From: Georgenia ruanii
GTDB taxonomy: Bacteria; Actinomycetota; Actinomycetes; Actinomycetales; Actinomycetaceae
Direction: 5' to 3'
Assembly: GCF_009193175.1 (NCBI RefSeq)
Contig: NZ_VUKE01000017.1
Coordinates: 38,628 to 102,627, forward strand
DNA: 64,000 nucleotides
Of the stretch, positions 11,339-18,759 are shown piece by piece; position 1 is the stretch's first letter; each line of letters opens with the position of its first letter. The translations under genes and the position numbers were made by a program. The notes under the pieces are model-generated. The model ran no database searches. It was not told where the DNA came from and worked only from the letters and a program-made list of their open reading frames with translations.

Positions 11339-12250
11339 ATGCTGCACGCGCGCACCAGCCCCGCCGCGAAACGCGCCGTCCTGCGCGAGCGGCTGGCGAC
11401 GGCCGAGCAGCCGCTGCGGCTGCCCGGGGCCTTCAACGCCCTGACGGCGAAGCTCATCGAGGAGCTCGGCTTCGAGGGGGTGTACGTCTCCGGCGCCGCG
11501 ATCTCCGCCGACCTCGGCCTGCCGGACCTCGGCCTGACCACCCCGACGGAGGTGGCGGACCGGGCCGGGCAGATCGCCCGCATGACGGACCTGGCCACGC
11601 TGGTCGACGCGGACACCGGCGACGGCGAGCCGATGAACGTCGCCCGCATCGTCCAGGTCCTGGAGGAGCACGGGCTGGCCGGCTGCCACATCGAGGACCA
11701 GGTCCACCCCGTGCGCTGCGGCCCCGGCAACGGGGAGGAGACCGTCGACGCGACCACCGCCGTCCACCGCATCCGCGCGGCGGTGGACGCCCGGCGGGAC
11801 GGGAACTTCCTCGTCGTCGCCCGCACCCTCGTCCGCGCCGCCTCCGGCCTGGACGGCACGGTCGAACGGGCCCGGGCCCTCGTCGGGGCCGGGGCCGACG
11901 TCGTCTTCCCCGAGGGGCTGCGCGACCTGCGCGAGTTCGAGGCCGTGGTGCGCGCCGTCGACGTGCCGGTGCTGGCCGAGATGAGCGAGTTCGGGGGGTC
12001 GGCCCTGTTCACGGTCCGCCAGCTCGCCGACGCCGGCGTGCGGATGATCGTCTACCCCGTCACACTGCTGCGGCTGGCGATGGGCATCGCGGAGCGCGGG
12101 CTCGGCGTCCTGGCCACGCAGGGGACGCAGGCCGCCCTCGTGCCGGAGATGCAGACGCCCGCGCGGCTCGACGCGCTCCTCGACGCCGCCGCCTACACCG
12201 CCTTCGAGGAGCTCATCGCCACCTACCGGCCCGACGGCACCGAGGAGTGA
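11339..12250 (+). CDS. prpB: Methylisocitrate lyase-like protein (PrpB family, altered active site)
   Basis: This member of the isocitrate lyase/PEP mutase superfamily (303 residues) has RLPGAFNALTAKLIEELGF, SGAAISADLGLPDLG, the Mg-binding DADTGDG (Asp90, Asp92), IEDQ and a C-terminal EMQTPARLDAL. PrpB cleaves 2-methylisocitrate to pyruvate and succinate. The usual KRCGH motif reads VRCGP (Val125, Cys127, Pro129), ARTD reads ARTL, and the LAN of LANITEFG reads LAE (Glu214). The catalytic cysteine is kept but the lysine and histidine are lost, so the substrate may differ. AGAGGGGG lies before ATG 11339. The prpC gene begins 2 bp after the stop, which supports a role in propionate metabolism. 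Confidence 0.75.
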   Translation: MLHARTSPAAKRAVLRERLATAEQPLRLPGAFNALTAKLIEELGFEGVYVSGAAISADLGLPDLGLTTPTEVADRAGQIARMTDLATLVDADTGDGEPMNVARIVQVLEEHGLAGCHIEDQVHPVRCGPGNGEETVDATTAVHRIRAAVDARRDGNFLVVARTLVRAASGLDGTVERARALVGAGADVVFPEGLRDLREFEAVVRAVDVPVLAEMSEFGGSALFTVRQLADAGVRMIVYPVTLLRLAMGIAERGLGVLATQGTQAALVPEMQTPARLDALLDAAAYTAFEELIATYRPDGTEE

Positions 12251-12252
12251 TC

Positions 12253-13377
12253 GTGTCCCAGACGTCCGAGATCCACCGCGGCCTGGCCGGCGTCGTCGTC
12301 GACGTCACAGCGATCTCCAAGGTCGACGCCGCGAGCAACTCCCTGCTCTACCGGGGCTACCCGGTCCAGGAGCTGGCCACCCAGGCCACCGTCGAGGAGG
12401 TGGCGCACCTGCTCTGGCACGGCGAGCTGCCCAGCCCCGACCAGCTCGCCGTCCTCATCGCCGAGGGCCGGACGGCGCGGTTCCTGCCCGACGCGGTGCG
12501 GGTCGCCGTCGAGGCCCTGCCGGTGACCTGCCACCCCATGGACGTGTGCCGCACGGCGGTGTCGGTGCTCGGGGCCAACGACCCCCGGGCGGAGGACTCC
12601 TCCCGCGAGGCCGAGATCGCCAAGGCCGTCCAGCTCTTCGCCGTCATGCCCGGCGTCGTCGCGCTGGACCAGCGGCGCCGGCGCGGGCTGGCGCCGGTCG
12701 AGGCGCGGGCCGACCTCTCCTACGCGGAGAACTTCCTGTGGATGACGTTCGGAGCGGTGCCCGACGACGTCGTCCTGCGCACGTTCGAGACCTCCCTGAT
12801 CCTCTACGCCGAGCACTCCTTCAACGCCTCCACCTTCACCGCCCGGGTCATCACCTCCACGCTCGCGGACCTGCACTCGGCGGTGACCGGCGCCGTCGGG
12901 GCACTCAAGGGCCCGCTGCACGGCGGCGCCAACGAGGCGGTGATGCGCACCTTCGACGCCATCGGCTCCGCCGCGAACGTCCCGGCCTGGCTGGACGCGA
13001 CGCTGGCCCGCAAGGAGAAGGTCATGGGCTTCGGCCACCGGGTCTACAAGCACGGCGACTCCCGGGTGCCGACGATGCGGGCCGCGCTGGACGACCTCGT
13101 CGAGCACACCGGCCGCCACGACCTGCTGGAGATGTACGAGGCCCTCGAGCAGGGGATGCGCGAGCGCACCGGCATCGAGCCGAACCTCGACTACCCGGCG
13201 GGCCTGGCGTACCACCTCATGGGCTTCGACACCTCGACGTTCACGCCGATCTTCGTCGCGGCGCGGGTGCTCGGCTGGACGGCGCACATCATGGAGCAGC
13301 GCGCCGCCAACGCCCTCATCCGGCCGCTGAGCGAGTACGTCGGGCCCGCCCAGCGCGAGGTGCCCGAGGGCGTGTGA
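12253..13377 (+). CDS. prpC: 2-methylcitrate synthase / citrate synthase
   Basis: The enzyme condenses propionyl-CoA (or acetyl-CoA) with oxaloacetate. The 374-residue protein has citrate-synthase features: SLLYRGYPVQELA, the histidine region LKGPLHGGANEAV, MGFGHRVYKHGDSRVP with the second active-site histidine, and ending in FVAARVLGWTAHIMEQR. Its length and pairing with a prpB-like gene favour methylcitrate synthase, though a bifunctional enzyme is possible. GTG 12253 is preferred because GAGGAG stands 5 nt upstream; GTG 12247, overlapping the prpB stop, is an alternative. No prpD is nearby. Confidence 0.9.
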   Translation: MSQTSEIHRGLAGVVVDVTAISKVDAASNSLLYRGYPVQELATQATVEEVAHLLWHGELPSPDQLAVLIAEGRTARFLPDAVRVAVEALPVTCHPMDVCRTAVSVLGANDPRAEDSSREAEIAKAVQLFAVMPGVVALDQRRRRGLAPVEARADLSYAENFLWMTFGAVPDDVVLRTFETSLILYAEHSFNASTFTARVITSTLADLHSAVTGAVGALKGPLHGGANEAVMRTFDAIGSAANVPAWLDATLARKEKVMGFGHRVYKHGDSRVPTMRAALDDLVEHTGRHDLLEMYEALEQGMRERTGIEPNLDYPAGLAYHLMGFDTSTFTPIFVAARVLGWTAHIMEQRAANALIRPLSEYVGPAQREVPEGV

Positions 13378-13386
13378 CCGGGCGGG

Positions 13387-13608
13387 TCAGCACGGCTCGA
13401 CGGCGCGGCGCACGCGCGGCCGCGGCCGGAGGGCGGCCAGCACGAGGCGGGCGCGGGCGAGCGCCCTGGCGGGCGCGGCGGGGGCCGCGCGATCGGGCAG
13501 CCCGTGCAGCCGGCGGTGGTGCTCGGCCCGGGCGAGCATCTCCTCGTGGTGGATGCGGGCGAGCATCTCGTGCGGGTGCCCGATGTAGGGCGCCGTCTGG
13601 CGGGTCAT
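13387..13608 (-). CDS. Small hypothetical protein, His/Arg-rich
   Basis: This 73-residue product begins MTRQTAPYIGHPHEMLARIHHEEMLA and has an amphipathic N-terminal helix followed by an Ala/Arg-rich basic tail. No domain is recognised. It resembles short basic proteins with a repeated HEEMLA-like helix seen scattered in actinobacteria. AGGA lies before ATG 13608. It overlaps no stronger gene and lies downstream of the small membrane protein on the same strand. Its status as a gene is likely but not certain. Confidence 0.5.
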   Translation of the reverse strand: MTRQTAPYIGHPHEMLARIHHEEMLARAEHHRRLHGLPDRAAPAAPARALARARLVLAALRPRPRVRRAVEPC

Positions 13609-13681
13609 GGTTCCTGCTTCCGAGTGCGTGTCGGGATGGGGGAGGGACGTGCGGTGGATGGCGGAGGACCGGCGCGACGGG

Positions 13682-13864
13682 TCAGTGGAGGGTCCACTCG
13701 TCCTCGCCGAAGGCGCGGTGGCTCTGCGGCGGGCGGCGGTTGGTGAAGGCGTGCCCCCGGTCGTCGTGGCGGATGACGACGACGAGGTAGGCCAGGAGGG
13801 CGAGCGCCACGGCGGCGGCCAGGACTGAGATGACGATCACGATGAGGAACATGGCAGAAATCAT
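13682..13864 (-). CDS. Small single-pass membrane protein
   Basis: The 60-residue product consists of one transmembrane helix (residues 2-30, FLIVIVISVLAAAVALALL) followed by a hydrophilic cytoplasmic tail RHDDRGHAFTNRRPPQSHR and the acidic end FGEDEWTLH. The composition is that of a real small membrane protein rather than a chance frame. It is divergent from the GlxA-type regulator, whose operator-like repeats lie between the two starts, so it may be under that regulator's control. The internal ATG at 13852 is a possible alternative start. Confidence 0.65.
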   Translation of the reverse strand: MISAMFLIVIVISVLAAAVALALLAYLVVVIRHDDRGHAFTNRRPPQSHRAFGEDEWTLH

Positions 13865-13880
13865 GCAAGCATCTGAGAAG

Positions 13881-13936
13881 TGCCACGAGTGGCAGAGAAG
13901 TCATGTTCCATCGATTTTCTGCCACGTTCGTGCCAC
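13881..13936. promoter_or_regulatory. Operator-like TGCCAC repeats between divergent genes
   Basis: A perfect inverted repeat TGCCAC-GA-GTGGCA occupies 13881-13894, and two more TGCCAC half-sites lie at 13920-13925 and 13931-13936. All are inside the 81-bp gap between the small membrane protein and the GlxA-type regulator. Position and repetition suggest the binding site of that regulator or another. Confidence 0.5.
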
Positions 13937-13945
13937 CATGGATGC

Positions 13946-14893
13946 GTGATCACGAACGTGGCCGCCCTCGTCTACGACGGCGTCGCCCCCTTCGAGCTCG
14001 GCGTCGTCTGCGAGTCCTGGGGCGTGGACCGCTCCGACGACGGCCTGCCCACCTTCGACTTCGCCGTGTGCGCCCCGCGGCCCGGGACCGTGGCGACCAA
14101 CACCGGCTTCGCCCTGCAGGTCGAGCACGGTCTCGAGCGCGTCGCCGCGGCCGACCTCGTCGTCGTGCCCGCCGTCGGCCGGCAGCGCCCCGTGCCGGAC
14201 GAGGTGATCGAGGCGCTGCAGGGGGCGTACGCGCGCGGCGCACGGATCATGTCCGTGTGCACCGGGGCCTTCGCCCTCGGCGCCGCGGGCCTGCTCGACG
14301 GGCGCGAGTGCACCACCCACTGGATGCACACCGCCGAGCTGGCCGAGCGGTTCCCCGCGGCCCGGGTGATCCCCGAGGTCCTCTACGTCGACGACGCCCC
14401 CGTGCTCACCAGCGCGGGCACCGCGGCCGGCCTTGATGCCAGCCTGTACCTGTGGCGCCAGGAGTTCGGCTCCGCGGCCGCCAACCAGGTGGCGCGGCGG
14501 ATGGTCGTGCCGCCCCAGCGCGAGGGCGGCCAGGCGCAGTTCATCACCAACCCGGTGCCCGCGTGCGACGCCGAGACGCTCGGGCCGGTGCTGACCTGGA
14601 TCCTCGAGCACCTCGACGAGCCGCTCGACGTGCCCACCCTGTCAGCCCGCGCGCTGATGTCCCCGCGCACCTTCGCCCGCCGGTTCCGCGCCGAGACGGG
14701 CACGACCCCGCACGCGTGGATCACCGCCCAGCGGGTCCGGCGCGCCGAGCAGCTCCTGGAGGAGACCGACCGGCCGGTGGAGCGGATCGCCGCCGAGGTC
14801 GGGTTCACCCCGGCGGTGCTCCGCCACCACCTGGCCCAGGCGCGCGGCCTGAGCCCGCAGCGCTACCGGCGCCGCTTCTCCGCCGTCGTCTGA
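13946..14893 (+). CDS. GlxA-family transcriptional regulator (DJ-1/PfpI + AraC HTH)
   Basis: The 315-residue regulator has an N-terminal DJ-1/PfpI-like domain (VAALVYDGVAPFELGVVCE; CTGAFALGAAGLLDGR with the elbow cysteine) and, from about residue 225, an AraC/XylS DNA-binding domain (LSARALMSPRTFARRFRAE and VERIAAEVGFTPAVLRHHL). Homologues sense small metabolites and activate catabolic or stress genes. GTG 13946 is used because domain homology starts there; a CACCAT box 6 nt upstream may allow leaderless expression. TGCCAC repeats upstream suggest autoregulation or control of the divergent small gene. Confidence 0.9.
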   Translation: MITNVAALVYDGVAPFELGVVCESWGVDRSDDGLPTFDFAVCAPRPGTVATNTGFALQVEHGLERVAAADLVVVPAVGRQRPVPDEVIEALQGAYARGARIMSVCTGAFALGAAGLLDGRECTTHWMHTAELAERFPAARVIPEVLYVDDAPVLTSAGTAAGLDASLYLWRQEFGSAAANQVARRMVVPPQREGGQAQFITNPVPACDAETLGPVLTWILEHLDEPLDVPTLSARALMSPRTFARRFRAETGTTPHAWITAQRVRRAEQLLEETDRPVERIAAEVGFTPAVLRHHLAQARGLSPQRYRRRFSAVV

Positions 14894-14929
14894 CGGGCGG
14901 GGCGGATCAGGCCGCGGCCCCTGCCCGTC
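14892..14929. terminator. Bidirectional terminator between GlxA regulator and slipin genes
   Basis: GACGGGC at 14892-14898 pairs with GCCCGTC at 14923-14929, and the stem can extend inward with GGGGC/GCCCC after one bulge. It overlaps the regulator stop and lies 10 bp before the convergent slipin stop. Confidence 0.5.
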
Positions 14930-14938
14930 GTCGGGTCT

Positions 14939-15751
14939 TCAGGCCGCCGCCGGCCGCGGCCCGGCCGGCGCCTGCTGCGCGCCGTCGCCCGCCGCCTTGC
15001 GCGAGGTGTCGAACAGGCGGAGGAGCTCCATCGGGATGGGGAAGGCGATCGTGGAGTTCCGCTCCGCCCCCAGCTCCAGGAGCGTGCCGAGCAGCCGCAG
15101 CTGCAACGCCGCGGGGTGCTCCTCGAGCACCACCGCCGCATCGCCGAGGTTCGTCGCGGCCTCCTTCTCGCCCATGGCGTGGATGACCTTGGCGCGCCGC
15201 ACGCGCTCGGCCTCGGCCTGGGCGGCCATCGCCCGGCGCATCGTCTCGGGCAGGACGACGTCCTTGATCTCCACGATGGTCACCTTCACCCCCCACGGGT
15301 CCGTCACCGAGTCGATGACCTGCTGGAGCTGGAGGTTGATCTGGTCGCGCTTGGAGAGCAGGTCGTCGAGCACGGTCTGCCCCAGGATGCTGCGCAGGGT
15401 GGTCTGGGCGACCTGCTGGGTGCCGAAGCGGTAGTCGTCGATCGAGAGCACCGAGCGGACCGGCTCGATGACGTTGAAGTAGGCGACGGCGTTGACCCGG
15501 ACGGTGACGTTGTCGCGGGTGATGATGTCCTGCGCCGGGACGTCGTAGGTCTGCGTGCGCAGGTTGACGCGGGTGAGCCGGTCGACGATCGGGATGATGA
15601 CGATGAGGCCCGGGCCCTTGAGCGGCTGGATGCGGCCAAGCCGCAGGATGACCCCGCGCTCGTACTCCGGCAGCACGTGGATGGCCGCCGAGAGCACGAG
15701 GGCGACGACCACGAGAGCCACCGCGATCCCGACGAGCGTGGCAATGCTCAT
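14939..15751 (-). CDS. Slipin-family SPFH/stomatin-like membrane protein
   Basis: The 270-residue protein has one N-terminal membrane helix (residues 4-26), then an SPFH domain beginning EYERGVILRLGRIQPLKGPGL and running through DIITRDNVTVRVNAV and WGVKVTIVEIKDVVLPETMRRAM. An alpha-helical region rich in Ala/Glu/Arg supports oligomerisation. Slipins form membrane scaffolds and are typically encoded with an NfeD protease. Here ATG 15751 overlaps the nfeD stop (ATGA) and GGAAGGA precedes it, so the two are co-translated. Confidence 0.93.
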   Translation of the reverse strand: MSIATLVGIAVALVVVALVLSAAIHVLPEYERGVILRLGRIQPLKGPGLIVIIPIVDRLTRVNLRTQTYDVPAQDIITRDNVTVRVNAVAYFNVIEPVRSVLSIDDYRFGTQQVAQTTLRSILGQTVLDDLLSKRDQINLQLQQVIDSVTDPWGVKVTIVEIKDVVLPETMRRAMAAQAEAERVRRAKVIHAMGEKEAATNLGDAAVVLEEHPAALQLRLLGTLLELGAERNSTIAFPIPMELLRLFDTSRKAAGDGAQQAPAGPRPAAA

Positions 15752-17157
15752 GACTGGTCCTTCCGTGAGGCGGGCTGTGGCCCGCCGCTGTCGCCGGCGG
15801 GGGCCGCCGGCACGATGAGGAGCACGAGTCCGTCCAGCCCGACGACGTCAGCGGTCGTGCCGGGGTGCAGCGGCGGCCCGGTGCTACGCACCGACCACCA
15901 GGCGCCCTCGACGAACGCCCGCCCGGTCACGCCGTCCGCGCCGTCGACCTGCGTCACGGTCACGGTCTGGCCGCTCAGGAGGTCCGCGCCCGTCGTCGTC
16001 GGGCGCTGCCGGCGCGAGCGCACGGCGAGGCGGCCCACCACGACGGCGGCGGCGCACAGCACCACGGCGAGGGGGACCGCCGCGGACAGGTCCACCGCGA
16101 CCCCCTGGGCCCGGTCGAACAGGAACACCGCGGCGAGGACGAGCGCCAGCGCCCCGCCGAGGGCGAAGGCGCCGGTGCCGGGGGCGAACAGCTCGGCGAC
16201 GAACAGGCCCGCGGCGACGGCGAGGAGGAGCAGGCCGACGGCGGTCACCGGCAGCGCCGAGATGCTGTACAGGGCGAGCAGCACCGCCGCGGCGCCGGTG
16301 GCGCCCGCGAGCCCCACCCCCGGCGTGGCCAGCTCGACGAGGACGGCGATGAGCCCGCCGACCAGGAGCAGGAACGCCAGGTCGGGGTTGGCGAGGGCCT
16401 GCAGCAGCCGCTCGGTGGCGCTGAGCTCCTGGCGCTCGACGATCGCGCCGGCGGTGTGCACGGTGACCTGCTGGCCGCCGGCGACGGTGACCACGCGCCC
16501 GTCGGCGGCGGCGAGGGCGTCGGCCAGCGTGGGGGCCACGGCGTCCGCCACGCCCAGGCGCAGGGCCTCCTCGGCGCTGATCGAGCGGCCCGCGCGCACC
16601 GCGTCGCCGGCGAAGCCGACGTCCCGGCCCCGCAGGCGGGCGAGGGCCTCGGCCTGCGCGGCGGCGTCGTTGACGATCTTGCGCGAGAGGTCCTGGCCCG
16701 CCGCGGTGATGGGGGTGGCGGCTCCGATGTTCGTGCCCGGGGCCATGACGACCACGTGCGCGGCCAGGGCGATGATCGCGCCGGCCGAGGCGGCGCGGGC
16801 GCCGGGAGGGCTGACGTAGACGATGACCGGGACCGGGCTGGCGAGGACGTCCTGGACGATGTCCCGCATGGCGCTGGCCAGGCCGCCGGGGGTGTCGAGC
16901 TCGACGACGTAGGCGGCGTCGCCGGCCTGGCGGGCGCGGTCGAGGCCCTCGGCCAGGTGGTTGGCGATGACCGGCGTGATCTCCGCGGCGACCCGGGTGA
17001 CGAGCACCGTGGGGGTGCCGGGTGGCGCGGCGGGACCGGCGGCGGGGCGCGCGGCCGCGCCGGCGACGGCGGCCGCGCCCGGCGCGAGGGTCAGGAGCGC
17101 AAGGAGTCCCACGAGCGCGGCCACCAGCCGGCTCATGAGCACGAGGCGGGCGCGCAT
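15748..17157 (-). CDS. nfeD: NfeD-family membrane serine protease (ClpP-like domain + NfeD OB fold)
   Basis: The 469-residue protein has a signal-like N-terminus, a ClpP/SppA-like protease domain (VVELDTPGGLASAMRDIV; catalytic serine in AASAGAIIALAAHVVV), four or five transmembrane helices around residues 240-360, and a C-terminal NfeD OB-fold (LLSGQTVTVTQV to DVVGLDGLVLLIV). This is the long NfeD1b form, which in archaea cuts the C-terminus of stomatin. Its partner slipin is the next gene and overlaps by 4 bp. The start could also be the ATG eight codons downstream (MSRLVAAL). Confidence 0.9.
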   Translation of the reverse strand: MRARLVLMSRLVAALVGLLALLTLAPGAAAVAGAAARPAAGPAAPPGTPTVLVTRVAAEITPVIANHLAEGLDRARQAGDAAYVVELDTPGGLASAMRDIVQDVLASPVPVIVYVSPPGARAASAGAIIALAAHVVVMAPGTNIGAATPITAAGQDLSRKIVNDAAAQAEALARLRGRDVGFAGDAVRAGRSISAEEALRLGVADAVAPTLADALAAADGRVVTVAGGQQVTVHTAGAIVERQELSATERLLQALANPDLAFLLLVGGLIAVLVELATPGVGLAGATGAAAVLLALYSISALPVTAVGLLLLAVAAGLFVAELFAPGTGAFALGGALALVLAAVFLFDRAQGVAVDLSAAVPLAVVLCAAAVVVGRLAVRSRRQRPTTTGADLLSGQTVTVTQVDGADGVTGRAFVEGAWWSVRSTGPPLHPGTTADVVGLDGLVLLIVPAAPAGDSGGPQPASRKDQS

Positions 17158-17276
17158 CTTCGCTCACGGTCCTTCGGCGCCATGGTAGGCACGCCGTCCA
17201 CGCGGGGGCAGGGGCGGGCGGCCGGCTCAGGGGGTCAGCCCACCGGCCGGCTCGGCCGGGCCGCCACAACCGCGCC

Positions 17277-17345
17277 GCATCACCCGGCTCAGCCGCGGCG
17301 CATCACCCGCCTCGGCCGCGCCGCATCACCCGGCTCAGCGGACGA
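17277..17345. repeat. Three tandem copies of a 23-bp unit
   Basis: GCATCACCC recurs at 17277, 17300 and 17323, each followed by cgSctcRgcSgcg-like sequence, giving an exact 23-bp period. The array ends at the stop of the NUDIX gene, which reads toward the array on the minus strand. It may act on the 3' end of that transcript or simply be slippage-derived. Confidence 0.7.
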
Positions 17346-17817
17346 AGTGCGGGCCGGCGGCGGGGTCGTCCCGGAAAGCCAGCGCCCGGCCCAGCCGCTC
17401 CCGGGAGGAGTCGGTGAGGTCCGCGGGCAGCTGGTCGAGCGGGAACCAGCCGACAGCGAGGGACTCGTCGTCGGCCACGTGCGCGTCCCCGCCCACCGGC
17501 TCGCACCAGAACGTCAGGTCGAGGTACTGGGAGCGGTCGCCGTTGGGGTAGCGGACCTCCTGGCCCGCGCCGACGGAGGTCAGCGCGAGCACGCGGACGA
17601 CGACGCCGGTCTCCTCGGCCACCTCGCGCGCCAGGCCCACGGCGGGCTGCTCGCCGGGCTCGAGGATCCCGGAGGGCAGCGCCCACCGGCCGTTGTCGGC
17701 GCGCTGACCGAGCAGCACCCGGTCGCCGTCCAGGACGGCGCCGGTGACGCCGGGCAGCCAGAGCAGGTCCGTGCCGATGCGGGCGCGCAGGTCGGTGATG
17801 AAGGCGGGAACGGGCAT
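17335..17817 (-). CDS. NUDIX hydrolase
   Basis: The 160-residue protein contains the Nudix box G-X5-E-X7-REUXEEXGU as GILEPGEQPAVGLAREVAEE followed by TG, binding the Mg needed to cleave nucleoside diphosphates linked to another moiety. The N-terminal sequence PVPAFITDLRARIGTDLLWLPGVT and the later SQYLDLTFWC suit actinobacterial Nudix proteins of ADP-ribose pyrophosphatase or MutT type; the substrate is not clear. TAGCCT lies 6 nt before ATG 17817, so the mRNA is probably leaderless. Confidence 0.92.
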   Translation of the reverse strand: MPVPAFITDLRARIGTDLLWLPGVTGAVLDGDRVLLGQRADNGRWALPSGILEPGEQPAVGLAREVAEETGVVVRVLALTSVGAGQEVRYPNGDRSQYLDLTFWCEPVGGDAHVADDESLAVGWFPLDQLPADLTDSSRERLGRALAFRDDPAAGPHFVR

Positions 17818-17835
17818 AGCGGGAGGCTACGCGGC

Positions 17836-18561
17836 TCAGACGAGGCCGGTCGTCCCGAGCAGGCTGCCGAGGAGGAACGTGGCGGCGAGCGCCAGCGCGC
17901 CCCCGACCACGACCCGCGTGGCGGCCCGGGCCCGGGAGCCACCGCCGATCCAGGCGGCGACCGTGCCCGTCAGCGCCAGGGCGGCGAGGGTGGCCAGGAA
18001 GGTCACCGGCACGCGCGCCGGCTCCGGCGGCAGGAGGATCGCCAGCATCGGCAGCACGGCGCCGGCGAGGAAGGAGACCGCCGAGGCGAGGGCGGCGTGC
18101 CAGGGGCTGACGACGTCGTCGAGGTCGATGTTGTGCCGGGCGCGCAAGAGGGCGCCGAGGGGGTCCCGGGCAGTGAGGTCGGTGGCGACCTGGCGGGCGG
18201 TGGCGGGGGAGATGCCGCGCGCCTCGTAGCTGCGGGCGAGGCGGTCGCGGGCGCCGTCGGGATCGGCGGTCAGGGCGGTGCGCTCGGCCTCGACGAGGCT
18301 GCGCTCGCTGTCGCGCTGGCTGGAGACGGAGACGTACTCGCCCAGGGCCATCGACACCGCCCCGCCGACGACGGCGGCCAGGCCGGCGGTGACGATGGGG
18401 CCGGTCTGGGTGGTCGCCCCGGCGACGCCGACCACCACCGCGGCGGTGGAGACGATGCCGTCGTTGGCGCCGAGGACGCCGGCGCGCAGCCAGTTCAGCC
18501 GCTGGGCCAGGCCGCCGGTGCGCTCGGCCGTCTGCTCGGTGCGGGGGACGGTGTCGGTCAT
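17836..18561 (-). CDS. VIT1/CCC1-family divalent metal transporter
   Basis: The 241-residue protein shows the VIT/CCC1 pattern: NWLRAGVLGANDGIVSTAAVVVGVAGA in the first helix pair, then VVGGAVSMALGEYVSVSSQRDSE and, after a charged cytoplasmic region (about 85-145) rich in Glu/Arg/Asp, three more helices. The family moves Fe2+ or Mn2+ out of the cytoplasm in exchange for protons. The metal-binding loop between helices 2 and 3 is of the short bacterial type. The gene stands alone, separated from NUDIX by 18 bp and in the same direction, so they may be co-transcribed. Confidence 0.92.
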   Translation of the reverse strand: MTDTVPRTEQTAERTGGLAQRLNWLRAGVLGANDGIVSTAAVVVGVAGATTQTGPIVTAGLAAVVGGAVSMALGEYVSVSSQRDSERSLVEAERTALTADPDGARDRLARSYEARGISPATARQVATDLTARDPLGALLRARHNIDLDDVVSPWHAALASAVSFLAGAVLPMLAILLPPEPARVPVTFLATLAALALTGTVAAWIGGGSRARAATRVVVGGALALAATFLLGSLLGTTGLV

Positions 18562-18674
18562 GGTGGCAGCGAATCACCGGGGCGCGGCGTTCCGCAACGA
18601 AGGTGAGGATTGCCTACCCGCCGCCGGCCGCCCGCCGTGCGGCGCGGCACACGTGCCGTCCCAGGGGCGACGGG

Positions 18675-18713
18675 GACGGCCCCCGCACCCGCAGAGGCGG
18701 GCCGGGGGCCGTC
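18675..18713 (-). terminator. Terminator downstream of phoX
   Basis: GACGGCCCCCG at 18675-18685 pairs with CGGGGGCCGTC at 18703-18713, with an inner CCCGC/GCGGG stem. It lies 47 bp beyond the phoX stop on that gene's strand. Confidence 0.75.
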
Positions 18714-18759
18714 GGGGAGCCGACCGGGCGTCGCGGTCAGCGGCCGATCGTCGTGCCGG

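Noticed and set aside
9256..12246. Very long plus-strand open frame running into prpC
   Set aside because: Its first 1000 or so codons are antisense to the S9 peptidase and in another frame of prpB; the Arg/Gly/His-rich translation is typical of a high-GC shadow frame. Only the final part is prpC.
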